Positions 1 to 9,344 of a stretch of DNA of 64,000 nt are shown piece after piece. A program made the translations under genes and the position numbers. Position 1 is the first letter of the stretch; each line of letters starts with the position of its first letter. The stretch is from Oscillospiraceae bacterium (lineage in GTDB: Bacteria; Bacillota; Clostridia; Oscillospirales; Ruminococcaceae), in NCBI GenBank assembly GCA_015067145.1, contig SVNA01000001.1:1-64000 (forward strand). The letters run 5' to 3'. Below the pieces are notes generated by a model. The model had not been told where the DNA came from and made no database searches. It saw only the letters and a program-made list of their open reading frames with translations.

Positions 1-1
1 T

Positions 2-208
2 ATCGCTAAAAAACACGGTGGTATCAACGAAACATTTACAGTAAGACGTGTTGCTTACGGTTGTGGTGTTGAAAGAGTATTCCCAATCAACAGCCCATTC
101 GTAGAAAAAGTAGAAATTGTTCGCTCCGGCCGTGTTCGTCGTGCTAAACTCTTCTACCTCAGAGACCGCGTTGGTAAAGCTGCTAAAGTTAAAGAAAAAA
201 TCAAATAA
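2..208 (+). CDS. rplS: 50S ribosomal protein L19, C-terminal part (5' end outside window)
   Basis: Manual translation [68 protein letters not shown]; characteristic L19 C-terminus. Confidence 0.95.
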   Translation: MAKKHGGINETFTVRRVAYGCGVERVFPINSPFVEKVEIVRSGRVRRAKLFYLRDRVGKAAKVKEKIK

Positions 209-215
209 TTACCGA

Positions 216-242
216 AAAGAGGACACATGTTGTCCTCTTTTT
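216..242 (+). terminator. intrinsic terminator after rplS
   Basis: AAGAGGACA-loop-TGTCCTCTTTTT hairpin plus U tract. Confidence 0.8.
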
Positions 243-276
243 GATTATATAAAGATATTTTAAAAGGGTTACCATT

Positions 277-807
277 ATGAAAAAATTCCCAATTAAAGAA
301 ATTTATGAAGCCTGTGAAAGCATAATTGTTTCATTGATTATTATAACTCTGGTTATTGTTTTTGCCTTCCGTGCAGTTTCTGTGGACGGAGACTCAATGC
401 TTCCTAATCTGCACGACACAGAAAGACTTATAACTACTAATTTGTTTTATACACCCCAAAAAGGTGATATTGTTGTGCTTGATAAAAACAACGCTCTGGG
501 AAAACCTCTTATTAAAAGGGTTATTGCAACAGAAGGTGATACAATCCGCATTGAAAGCAAAACAGGCAACGTATATGTCAACAACGAACTTCTGATTGAA
601 GATTATATATACGAAAAAATCGAACCTGCAAATATAAATGATTTGGAAATGACAATAAATGACGGATATGTATTTGTTATGGGTGATAACAGAAATAACT
701 CCCAAGATTCCCGTGTTGAATCAATAGGTCAGGTAAATACAAAAAGTATTCTTGGCCAAGCAGTTTTGCGTATATATCCATTCAGTGAAATAGGAGTACT
801 GAAATAA
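277..807 (+). CDS. lepB: signal peptidase I
   Basis: N-terminal TM, GDSMLPNL, KRVIATEGD and GDNRNNSQDSR motifs. Confidence 0.93.
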   Translation: MKKFPIKEIYEACESIIVSLIIITLVIVFAFRAVSVDGDSMLPNLHDTERLITTNLFYTPQKGDIVVLDKNNALGKPLIKRVIATEGDTIRIESKTGNVYVNNELLIEDYIYEKIEPANINDLEMTINDGYVFVMGDNRNNSQDSRVESIGQVNTKSILGQAVLRIYPFSEIGVLK

Positions 808-1712
808 TGAAATACGAAGAATTTGATATTTTACAGGAACATAACGTGAATCATCAACAGATACACTGGTTCCCCGGTCATATGATGAAAACACTTCGTC
901 TTATGGAAAAGGAAGTTAAAAATGTCGATGTTGTGATTGTTTTGCTGGATTCCCGTATTCCGTATTCCAGCCAGAACCCTGAAATCGAGCAGATAATCAA
1001 AAATAAAAACAGAATATATATTCTCAACAAACAGGACCTTGCAGACCCTGAAATCACTGCAAAATGGATTAAATATTTCCGTGATAAAGGAACTGGAGCT
1101 ATTGCTTTAAACAGCAAAACAGGCAAAAATTTTGGTACTGTGCGGGCACAGATTGAAAAGGAACTGAAAGATTTGCTGGAAAGAAGGCAGAGCAGAGGTA
1201 TTGAAGGTGCAAAAATCCGTGCAATGCTCTGCGGTATTCCAAATGTTGGCAAATCCACGTTTATAAACGGTTTTGCCGGCCAGCAGCGTGCAAAAGCAGC
1301 AGATAAACCTGGTGTTACACGAGGCAAACAGTGGATTACAGTAGATAACTTTGAACTGCTGGATATGCCTGGTGTGCTGTGGCGTAAATTCGAAAACAAT
1401 AATGTTGCTTCAAATCTTGCGTTTATAGGTTCTATTAAGGACGATATCCTTGATATTGAAACCCTTGCAATGTCCCTTATAGACCAGCTTAAAAAAATCT
1501 ATCCGGATATGCTTATGGAAAGATATAAGCTGACAGAAAGTGATCTGGAGATGGATAACTACGATATTCTCCGCAAAATTGCAAGAAAACGCGGTATGCT
1601 GCTTCCGGGTAATGAAGAAAACACCGAACGTGCTGCAATTATGCTCTGTGATGAATTCAGAGCATCAAAACTTGGCAGAATTACACTTGAAAGGCCTGAA
1701 GATTATGTCTGA
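807..1712 (+). CDS. rbgA: ribosome biogenesis GTPase YlqF/RbgA
   Basis: Circularly permuted GTPase: NKQD before GIPNVGKSTFIN and DMPGV; N-terminal INWFPGHM-like HWFPGHMMK. Confidence 0.93.
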   Translation: MKYEEFDILQEHNVNHQQIHWFPGHMMKTLRLMEKEVKNVDVVIVLLDSRIPYSSQNPEIEQIIKNKNRIYILNKQDLADPEITAKWIKYFRDKGTGAIALNSKTGKNFGTVRAQIEKELKDLLERRQSRGIEGAKIRAMLCGIPNVGKSTFINGFAGQQRAKAADKPGVTRGKQWITVDNFELLDMPGVLWRKFENNNVASNLAFIGSIKDDILDIETLAMSLIDQLKKIYPDMLMERYKLTESDLEMDNYDILRKIARKRGMLLPGNEENTERAAIMLCDEFRASKLGRITLERPEDYV

Positions 1713-2316
1713 GTTGTATCTTTACGATAAAGCTTTAAAAACCGATTTTCCGCTTCTGTGCGGTGTTGATGAAGCAGGCAGAGGTCCGCTTTGCGGTCCT
1801 GTTTGCTGTGCCGCTGTTGTTTTACGTGATGATTTTGTATGTGAAGAAATTAATGACTCGAAAAAAATCAGCGAAAAGAAAAGGGAAAAGCTGTTTGATA
1901 TAATTATCGAAAATGCACTTGCCTACAGCATAGTTTTTGTTGATCCAAAGACAATCGACGAGATAAATATCCTCAATGCTTCACTGCTGGGTATGAAAAA
2001 CGCTGTAAAGTCACTTAACTTGACACCGAATTTGGTTATAGTTGACGGCAACAAAGTTCCGCCTGAAATGGATGTAGAAACAAAAGCTGTAGTTAAAGGT
2101 GATGCCAAAAGCCTTTCAATAGCCGCCGCATCAATTCTGGCAAAGGTTAGCCGTGACAGATATATGGAAAATCTGCACGAAGAATATCCGCAGTATCGTC
2201 TGGATAAGCACAAAGGTTATCCTACAAAGCTGCATTACGAACTGCTGGCAGAACACGGTATACAGGATTTTTATCGCAGAAGTTTTCTGAAAAACAGACC
2301 GGAGTTGTTAAAATGA
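1705..2316 (+). CDS. rnhB: ribonuclease HII
   Basis: CGVDEAGRGPLCGPV, DSKKIS, ASILAKVSRD, HKGYPTKLH motifs; start taken at ATG 1705 rather than ORF start 1540. Confidence 0.93.
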   Translation: MSELYLYDKALKTDFPLLCGVDEAGRGPLCGPVCCAAVVLRDDFVCEEINDSKKISEKKREKLFDIIIENALAYSIVFVDPKTIDEINILNASLLGMKNAVKSLNLTPNLVIVDGNKVPPEMDVETKAVVKGDAKSLSIAAASILAKVSRDRYMENLHEEYPQYRLDKHKGYPTKLHYELLAEHGIQDFYRRSFLKNRPELLK

Positions 2317-2660
2317 ACGTAAAAAAGATTATCGGTAACATCGGCGAAGAAAAGGTCGTTTGGAAGTATCGTATAAAAGGATACAAAATATTGGCAAGGA
2401 ACTTTTCGTGCAGATACGGCGAGCTTGATATTGTTGCACAAAAGGGTGAAACAATAGTTGTTGTGGAAGTTAAAACCCGTAAAAATAATAAATTTGCCCA
2501 GGCAAAAGAGTTTGTAGACTATCGTAAACAGGAAAAAATCAAAAATACAACAAATATATTTATACAAAAGAATAAGTTTACAGATTATAATATCCGCTTT
2601 GATGTTGCAGAGGTGTATACTGAAAACAATACAATAAATATAATTGAAAATGCGTTTTAA
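2313..2660 (+). CDS. YraN/UPF0102 family endonuclease-like protein
   Basis: GEEKVVWKYRIKGYKILARNFSCRYGELDIVA...VVVEVKTR; 4-bp overlap with rnhB. Confidence 0.88.
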   Translation: MNVKKIIGNIGEEKVVWKYRIKGYKILARNFSCRYGELDIVAQKGETIVVVEVKTRKNNKFAQAKEFVDYRKQEKIKNTTNIFIQKNKFTDYNIRFDVAEVYTENNTINIIENAF

Positions 2661-2669
2661 TAATGAATG

Positions 2670-2695
2670 AAGCCATCTGTAACAGGTGGCTTTTT
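2670..2695 (+). terminator. intrinsic terminator after yraN
   Basis: AGCCATCTG-TAA-CAGGTGGCTTTTT. Confidence 0.8.
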
Positions 2696-2749
2696 ATTTT
2701 TGAAAATATGAAAAATGTGTAAAAGTGTGTCTGTGACGCACATCTGTAC

Positions 2750-2777
2750 TTGAAAACAGACAAAAAAATGATATACT
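2750..2777 (+). promoter_or_regulatory. predicted sigma-A-type promoter for the PspA-like gene
   Basis: TTGAAA (2750-2755), 16-bp spacer, TATACT (2772-2777). Confidence 0.6.
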
Positions 2778-2821
2778 TTATATAACAAAATATTTTTCTT
2801 TGTATAAAGGAGGAAATGACT

Positions 2822-3499
2822 ATGGCAAAGATTTTAAGCAGATTTAATGATATCCTCAAAGCAAACATTAACGAATTGCTGGATAAATTTGAAGATCCTT
2901 CCAAAATGATTGATCAGTATCTCCGCGATATGATGGAAGATCTTGCAGAAGTAAAGGAAGAAACAGCTGTTGTTATGGCAGAAGAAACAAGAACAAAACG
3001 TGCTGTTGACGCTAATGTTGCAGAAGTAGAAAAATATCTTGCTCTTGCCCAGAAAGCTCTCGAAGCAGGTAATGAGAATGATGCACGTGTATTCCTTTCC
3101 AAAAAGCAGGAACTTGAAACAGCAGGTGCAGCACTCCATACAGCATACGCAGTTGCTCACGAAAATGCAATGAAGATGCGTCAGCTTCATGATAAACTTA
3201 CAAATGATATTAATGAACTGAAAGCGAGAAGAGAAGCTATCAAAGCAAAAGTTTCTGTTGCTAAAACACAGGAAAAGCTCAATCAGTTTGATGACCATTC
3301 TGACGCTGCACAGGATGCAATGGCTGCATTCAAACGTATGGAAGAAAAGGCAGATCAGATGCTTGATAAAGCAAACTCTATGGCAGAACTCAACTCCAAA
3401 CCTGTTGATGAAGCCAAAGCACTTGAAAAGAAATATGCAACAAGCTCTCCTTCAGTAGAAGATGAACTTGCTGCACTTAAAAGCAAAATGGGCTTATAA
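2822..3499 (+). CDS. PspA/IM30 family protein
   Basis: Coiled-coil protein, MAKILSRFNDILKANINELLDKFEDPSKMIDQYLRDM start typical of PspA/IM30; start chosen 8 nt after AGGAGG. Confidence 0.9.
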   Translation: MAKILSRFNDILKANINELLDKFEDPSKMIDQYLRDMMEDLAEVKEETAVVMAEETRTKRAVDANVAEVEKYLALAQKALEAGNENDARVFLSKKQELETAGAALHTAYAVAHENAMKMRQLHDKLTNDINELKARREAIKAKVSVAKTQEKLNQFDDHSDAAQDAMAAFKRMEEKADQMLDKANSMAELNSKPVDEAKALEKKYATSSPSVEDELAALKSKMGL

Positions 3500-3516
3500 T
3501 CTGACATACAACTGAA

Positions 3517-3547
3517 AAGGTGCAGCCTTTACAGGTTGCATCTTTTT
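3517..3547 (+). terminator. intrinsic terminator
   Basis: AAAAGGTGCAGCC-TTTACA-GGTTGCATCTTTTT. Confidence 0.75.
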
Positions 3548-3579
3548 GATTAAAACTTATAAATTTGGAGGTACTCTAT

Positions 3580-4848
3580 ATGGGCAGAGCCGGTGGCAGA
3601 GGCGGTGGCGGCGGAAGCCGCGGAGGCAGCTTTGGAGGCAGCCGAGGAGGGAGTTTCGGCGGTGGCGGAAGAAGCAGCCGAAGCAGCAGTAGTTCTGGCA
3701 GTTTCAGTCGCAGCAGCTCCAGCTTTGGCAGTAGCCGTTCCTATAGATCAAGCAGCAGCAACAGAACATCAGGCGGCAGTTTCTGGGGGCCAAGAACAAC
3801 AGGACCTGTTATAATCAACAACAGTGGCAACAAAACAAACTCTGGTGGTTATGGCGGATACAACAATAAAACCAGACCTGTATATAACAGCTCCGGCAAC
3901 AGTTCAGGCAATAACAATAAACAGCAGAATAATGTTGGATGTATTCATATCGCACTTATAATTGTAATGGTTATGAGTATTCTTGTTTTGTTGTTTAATA
4001 CAGTTTTATTGATAACTTCAGGTAAAGAACAGAGAACACCATTAGCAAAAGGCACTATTATAGAAACAAGTTATTATACAGATGAACTTGATTGGATTAA
4101 TGATGAATCTGACCTGCTCACAGGCATGAAGCATTTTTACAAAGAAACAGGTGTACAGCCATATCTATATATCACAGATGATGTGGGCGGTGAGTTTTAC
4201 GAAAAGGTAGAAGATTTTGCTCACGATAAATATGATGAGTTGTTTGAAGATGAAGGTCATCTGCTGTTTATATTCTGGGAACAGGACTACTACAATACAT
4301 ACTGTCTCAGCGGTATTGCTGCGGATACTGTTATTGATGCTGATGCAAGAGAAATTCTTCTCGATAAAATAGATGAATACTATTGGGATTCTTCCCTTGA
4401 TGAAGATGCATATTTCAGCAAAGCATTTGCAGAGGCAGCGGATGAAATTATGGCAGAACCGCCATCAGCGGTTGTTTCTGTATTAATTCCTCTGATTATA
4501 TTTGCAGCGGCACTTGCAGCGGAAATTATAATCCGAAAAAAAGCAAAGGATGCACAGCGTGAAAAAGAACTGAAAGAGATGCTTGAAAAACCGCTTGAAA
4601 CATTTGGGGATACAGAAGCACAGGAACTCGCCAAGAAATATGAAAATGCCAGTGTTGAAAGTGAAAAAGAGTCTGAAGCTAAATCTGATACATCAGATGC
4701 AACTGAAATATCAGATAGCGAAATGAAAACAGGAACCGAAAATACAAAAGTCGAAGAAAACAATTATATAAATATCTGTACAACCTGCGGTAACAGTGAA
4801 CCTATGGATCATAACTACTGCAGTAAATGCGGAACAAGAATAAGATAA
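3580..4848 (+). CDS. TPM-like domain membrane protein with Gly/Ser/Arg-rich N-terminus and C-terminal zinc ribbon
   Basis: Low-complexity GGSRGGSFGG N-terminus, TM segment, TPM-like middle domain, second TM, C-terminal CTTCGNSEPMDHNYCSKCG; ATG at 3580 follows GGAGG. Confidence 0.7.
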   Translation: MGRAGGRGGGGGSRGGSFGGSRGGSFGGGGRSSRSSSSSGSFSRSSSSFGSSRSYRSSSSNRTSGGSFWGPRTTGPVIINNSGNKTNSGGYGGYNNKTRPVYNSSGNSSGNNNKQQNNVGCIHIALIIVMVMSILVLLFNTVLLITSGKEQRTPLAKGTIIETSYYTDELDWINDESDLLTGMKHFYKETGVQPYLYITDDVGGEFYEKVEDFAHDKYDELFEDEGHLLFIFWEQDYYNTYCLSGIAADTVIDADAREILLDKIDEYYWDSSLDEDAYFSKAFAEAADEIMAEPPSAVVSVLIPLIIFAAALAAEIIIRKKAKDAQREKELKEMLEKPLETFGDTEAQELAKKYENASVESEKESEAKSDTSDATEISDSEMKTGTENTKVEENNYINICTTCGNSEPMDHNYCSKCGTRIR

Positions 4849-4861
4849 TTAAACACATTTT

Positions 4862-4892
4862 AAAAGGTCAGCTGAATTTTAGCTGACCTTTT
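4862..4892. terminator. bidirectional terminator between convergent genes
   Basis: AAAAGGTCAGCT-gaatttt-AGCTGACCTTTTTT, symmetric. Confidence 0.85.
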
Positions 4893-4909
4893 TTATAATA
4901 TTATTTACA

Positions 4910-6118
4910 TTATAAAAATTCTTCAGGAATATATTTATATATTATTTTTTCCATAAATTCAATAGAAAATACATCCTGAAAAGCTCTTACACCATGTATG
5001 TTTGCCAGTTCCTGTGTGTAATCTTTCAAGAGATAGTTTCTTACATTTGAATAGTTCGCATCATAGTGTGTAACAGTAGGTACAAACTTAGGATTTTCAA
5101 TAGATATTTTATAATTATTATCCAGATCTGTATATGTTTTAACTATATCAAACTGAAACATACCGCCCAGCATTGTATTGGCTGTAGACTGTGCAGAAAT
5201 AAAATTGCCAAGAGAATAACAAACAATAGTTTTGTGACCGGTTTCAGGGTTTTCTATCCATTCCACGGTCTGGATAACATGTGGATGTGTACCGATAATA
5301 GCGTCAACACCAAATTCATTGAGTTTCTGTGCAATCTCGTGCTGTTCGGGAATGGTCTGGTTGGTTTCTTCATAACCCCAGTGACAGCTTGCAATAACAA
5401 CATCTGCATTTTCCTTTGCAATTTTAACCTGACGTTCAATAGTTTCATAGTCATTGGTAAAAACTATTTTAGGACAGCTTTCATCAGATATAGATAATCC
5501 GTTGGTATACATTGTATAAGCAAGGAAAGCTACTTTTACTCCGTTTACATCAAGATATTTGATTTCCTTTTCATCATCACCTGTGTAGAAGCCGAAATAT
5601 GCGATATTATCAAACTGACTCCAGAAATCAAGTGAAGAACGTATGCCTTCAGCTCCCATATCATAGGAGTGGTTGTTGCTCATGGAAATTGCATTAAAGC
5701 CCATATCAAGAACCTGATATCCCATATCTGTCGGCGTTGAAAAACGCGGATATGTAGCAGGGCCGAAAGCATCATTTACCAAAGTTTCCTGGTTTATAAA
5801 CTTGATATCAAAATCATCAAAATAGTATTCTATATTTTCGTATGGATAGCTGAAATCATATCCGTCACCATTTGCTCTGTTTGCCGCCTGCATATACAGC
5901 ATACCGTGGATAAGATTATCGCCTACACCTACAAAACTGACAGTTTCTGATGGTTTAATAGTAGGTTCAGGAGTTGGGGTTGCTTCGGGCACAGCTTCTG
6001 TTGTGACGAAAACAACACTCATAGCATCCCAGCTGAAAACAGCTTTGTAAAACACAAAAGCCAGAGAAACAGCAAGAAAAACTGATAAAGCGATTATTAT
6101 ATTTTTATTCTTTTTCAT
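4910..6118 (-). CDS. CapA family protein (metallophosphatase fold, poly-gamma-glutamate capsule family)
   Basis: VSFVGVGDNLIHGMLY, NQETLV, SMSNNHSYDMGAEG, CHWGYE, DAIIGTHPHVIQ motifs; N-terminal TM. Confidence 0.9.
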   Translation of the reverse strand: MKKNKNIIIALSVFLAVSLAFVFYKAVFSWDAMSVVFVTTEAVPEATPTPEPTIKPSETVSFVGVGDNLIHGMLYMQAANRANGDGYDFSYPYENIEYYFDDFDIKFINQETLVNDAFGPATYPRFSTPTDMGYQVLDMGFNAISMSNNHSYDMGAEGIRSSLDFWSQFDNIAYFGFYTGDDEKEIKYLDVNGVKVAFLAYTMYTNGLSISDESCPKIVFTNDYETIERQVKIAKENADVVIASCHWGYEETNQTIPEQHEIAQKLNEFGVDAIIGTHPHVIQTVEWIENPETGHKTIVCYSLGNFISAQSTANTMLGGMFQFDIVKTYTDLDNNYKISIENPKFVPTVTHYDANYSNVRNYLLKDYTQELANIHGVRAFQDVFSIEFMEKIIYKYIPEEFL

Positions 6119-6257
6119 TGTTATAACCTCTGTGATTGATAGAAATAATTTTACATCAAAAATACAACATAATCAACTTGAATTATGGTTTATACTTTAA
6201 TTTTAAAAAACCATGTGGTACAATTATAAATAATAAAATTTTTAGTTGGTGAAAATT

Positions 6258-8174
6258 ATGAGACAAGTTGTAAATTTAAACGAAGGATGGATGTTTTCCA
6301 AAGTAAACTCTGCATGGGAAATGGTGGATTTTCCACACACATGGAATGGTTATGACGGTCAGGATGGCGGAGATGACTATTTTCGCGGCACCTGTATGTA
6401 TTCTAAACCTGTACGAAGAGGATTGTTGCCAAAAGCAGACAGATATTATATAGAGTTTCAGGGCACAAACTATGATGCCAGTTTATACATAAACAGGGTA
6501 GAAGTTGCATCCCATAAAGGTGGCTATTCCACATGGCGTGCAGATATTACCGATGCACTTCGTCAGGATGAAATATCAACTATGCTGATTAAGGTTGATA
6601 ATAAAATCACTGACGAAATGTATCCTTGTGAAATGGACTTTCCAAACTATGGCGGCGTATACCGTGATGTGAATATTATCTGTGTAAACGAAAGCCATTT
6701 TGACCTGGAATATATGGGTTCACAGGGCATCAAAGTTACTCCTGCAATAAAAGGCAAGGATGCTGATGTTGAATTTGAAGTATTTACAAAAAATATCAAA
6801 CCAGAACAGAAGATAATCTGTGTTGTAAAATCAGCAGAAGGTTTGGTTGTATCAGCAAGAGAACTCTCTGCCGACGAAAAAAAGGCTATTCTTACGATAG
6901 AAAATGTACATCTCTGGAATGGTGTTAAAGACCCATATCTTTATACAGCAGAAGCATATATTGCTGAAAATGGCGAAATCCTTGATAATGTATCGGTAAA
7001 ATTCGGCTGCCGCAGTTATCGACTTGATGCTAATGACGGTTTTATCCTCAATGGAGAAAAATATCCGCTTTATGCAGTGGCACGTCATCAGGATAGGTGG
7101 GTAAAGGGAAATGCATTGTCACCGGAAGATATGGATGAAGATATGGCACTGATAAGAGAGATTGGTGCAAATGCAGTACGCCTTGCCCATTATCAGCATC
7201 ATCAGTATTTCTATGACCTTTGTGATAAATACGGTCTTGTTGTGTGGGCAGAAATTCCATATATAAACAAGCATGTGCCAAGCGCAAAGGAAAGCACAAG
7301 AAACCAGCTTAAAGAACTGATTGTTCAGAACTATAATCATCCGTCCATAATCGTATGGGGCCTTTCAAACGAGTTAAGTCTTGAAGATAATTATGCAGAT
7401 ATGACGGAAAATCACAAGTATCTTAACGAATTGGCTCACAGTCTTGACCAAACCCGTATTACAGCTATTGGCAGCATTGCTTCAACGGCTGAAAATGACC
7501 CGTTTATCCGCATTACAGATGCAGTAGGGTACAATCTCTATTATGGCTGGTATGGCGGAAATATCGAAGATAATGGCCCATGGCTTGACAATTTTCACAA
7601 GCTTAATCCTGATATGCCGATTGGTGTTTCAGAATATGGCTGTGAATCTCTCAACTGGCACAGTGGCAATCCTGTTGCATGGGACTTTACCGAAGAATAT
7701 CACGCACATTTCCATGAAGAACTTATCAAACAGCTCTACACCCGTGATTATCTGTGGATAAGAATCTGCTGGAATATGTTTGACTATGCAGCGGATGGCA
7801 GAAACGAAGGCGGTATGCCGGGCCAGAACCGCAAAGGTCTTGTTACAATCGACCGTAAATACAAAAAGGATGCATTCTATGCATATAAAGCATGGCTCAG
7901 TGATGAACCTTTTGTACATATCGGGGGCAAACGTTATATAGACAGACACGAAGAAATAGCTAAAGTTACGGTTTATTCCAATCAGCCAGAAGTTGAACTG
8001 TTTGCAAACGGAGTATCCCTTGGCAAACAGACAAGTGATGTGCACTTCTTCTATTTTGACGTTCCAAATAATGTAAAAATAACACAGCTTAAAGCAATGG
8101 CAGGCGAATGTGAAGACACAAGTGAAATTCATAAAGTATCACAGCCAAATCCAGCATATATATTTAAAAAATAA
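6258..8174 (+). CDS. glycoside hydrolase family 2 (beta-galactosidase/beta-glucuronidase-like)
   Basis: GH2 sandwich start (NLNEGWMFSK...VDFPHTWN), NAVRLAHYQHHQYFYDLCDKYGLVVWAEIP, WGLSNE, GVSEYG motifs; start at ATG 6258. Confidence 0.92.
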   Translation: MRQVVNLNEGWMFSKVNSAWEMVDFPHTWNGYDGQDGGDDYFRGTCMYSKPVRRGLLPKADRYYIEFQGTNYDASLYINRVEVASHKGGYSTWRADITDALRQDEISTMLIKVDNKITDEMYPCEMDFPNYGGVYRDVNIICVNESHFDLEYMGSQGIKVTPAIKGKDADVEFEVFTKNIKPEQKIICVVKSAEGLVVSARELSADEKKAILTIENVHLWNGVKDPYLYTAEAYIAENGEILDNVSVKFGCRSYRLDANDGFILNGEKYPLYAVARHQDRWVKGNALSPEDMDEDMALIREIGANAVRLAHYQHHQYFYDLCDKYGLVVWAEIPYINKHVPSAKESTRNQLKELIVQNYNHPSIIVWGLSNELSLEDNYADMTENHKYLNELAHSLDQTRITAIGSIASTAENDPFIRITDAVGYNLYYGWYGGNIEDNGPWLDNFHKLNPDMPIGVSEYGCESLNWHSGNPVAWDFTEEYHAHFHEELIKQLYTRDYLWIRICWNMFDYAADGRNEGGMPGQNRKGLVTIDRKYKKDAFYAYKAWLSDEPFVHIGGKRYIDRHEEIAKVTVYSNQPEVELFANGVSLGKQTSDVHFFYFDVPNNVKITQLKAMAGECEDTSEIHKVSQPNPAYIFKK

Positions 8175-8185
8175 TTGTCCTTATA

Positions 8186-8225
8186 AAATCTCTTTGGAGT
8201 TGTTCTGAAGAGATTTTATTTTGTG
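8186..8225 (+). terminator. intrinsic terminator after GH2
   Basis: AAAATCTCTT...AAGAGATTTTATTTT hairpin. Confidence 0.7.
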
Positions 8226-8233
8226 TAATTATC

Positions 8234-8262
8234 TTGAAATTACATGGGAAATCTAATATAAT
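8234..8262 (+). promoter_or_regulatory. predicted sigma-A-type promoter for queA-tgt
   Basis: TTGAAA (8234-8239), 17-bp spacer, TATAAT (8257-8262). Confidence 0.75.
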
Positions 8263-8294
8263 ATATTAGTTATAAACTAAAGAGGATGCTATAG

Positions 8295-9335
8295 ATGAAA
8301 GATTTAATGAATACAGCTTCATACCATTTTGATCTGCCACAGGAGCTTATTGCTCAGACACCTGCAATTCCACGTGACAGCTGCAGGATGTTATGTGTAA
8401 ATAAAGATAAAACCGGTGACTATCAGGACAAAGTTTTTACAGATGTGCTGGATATGCTCAAGGCAGGTGATGTGCTTGTTCTCAACGATTCCAAGGTACT
8501 TCCTGCACGTCTTTACGGCAATAAAGTAACAGGTGCTGCCTGTGAAGTTCTTATGCTTAAACAGAAAGAACAGGATATCTGGGAATGTCTGGCAAAACCG
8601 GGAAGAAAACTTCGCAATGGTGATATTATCAATTTCAGCGACAGCTGTTTATCTGCCGAAATTATGGATACTCTTGAAAATGGCAATAAAATAGTTAAAT
8701 TTCATTATACAACCCAGACTCTTTTTGAAGCTCTTGATATTGTGGGCAAGCTTCCGTTGCCACACTACATTACAAAGGAGCTGGAAGATGGTTCTCTGTA
8801 TCAGACAGAATATGCAAAAATTCTTGGTTCTTCTGCTGCACCTACTGCTGGTCTTCATTTCACACACGAGCTTATGGCTAAACTGGAAGAAAAGGGTGTT
8901 ATTATCAAATATATCACTCTCCACGTTGGTCTTGGTACCTTCAGACCTGTAAAGGTTGACAATATTCTCCAGCATGAAATGCATAGTGAATGGTTTACAA
9001 TCCCTCAGGATACTGCTGACGAAATCAAAAAAGCCAAAGAAGAGGGAAGAAGGGTTATTTCTGTAGGCACAACAAGCACAAGAACCCTGGAATCCTGTTA
9101 TAAATTCCACGGTGATATCAAAGCATGCAGTATGGATACAAATATTTTTATCTATCCTGGTTATGAGTTCAAAGCTATCGACGGTCTTATCACAAACTTC
9201 CATCTTCCTGAAAGTACATTGATTATGCTGGTAAGTGCTTTGGCGGGATATGAAAACTGTATGGCAGCATATAAACACGCTGTTGAACAGAAATACCGTT
9301 TTTACAGCTTCGGCGATGCTATGATTATTCTTTAA
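8295..9335 (+). CDS. queA: S-adenosylmethionine:tRNA ribosyltransferase-isomerase
   Basis: YHFDLPQELIAQTPAIPRDSCRML, GSSAAPTAGLHFT, HVGLGTFRPV, TNFHLPESTLIMLV. Confidence 0.96.
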   Translation: MKDLMNTASYHFDLPQELIAQTPAIPRDSCRMLCVNKDKTGDYQDKVFTDVLDMLKAGDVLVLNDSKVLPARLYGNKVTGAACEVLMLKQKEQDIWECLAKPGRKLRNGDIINFSDSCLSAEIMDTLENGNKIVKFHYTTQTLFEALDIVGKLPLPHYITKELEDGSLYQTEYAKILGSSAAPTAGLHFTHELMAKLEEKGVIIKYITLHVGLGTFRPVKVDNILQHEMHSEWFTIPQDTADEIKKAKEEGRRVISVGTTSTRTLESCYKFHGDIKACSMDTNIFIYPGYEFKAIDGLITNFHLPESTLIMLVSALAGYENCMAAYKHAVEQKYRFYSFGDAMIIL

Positions 9336-9344
9336 GAGGTTAAT

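Noticed and set aside
3593-3814. Ala/Glu-rich 73-aa ORF in the GS-rich region
   Set aside because: Frame-shifted reading of Gly/Ser codon repeats of the TPM-like gene.
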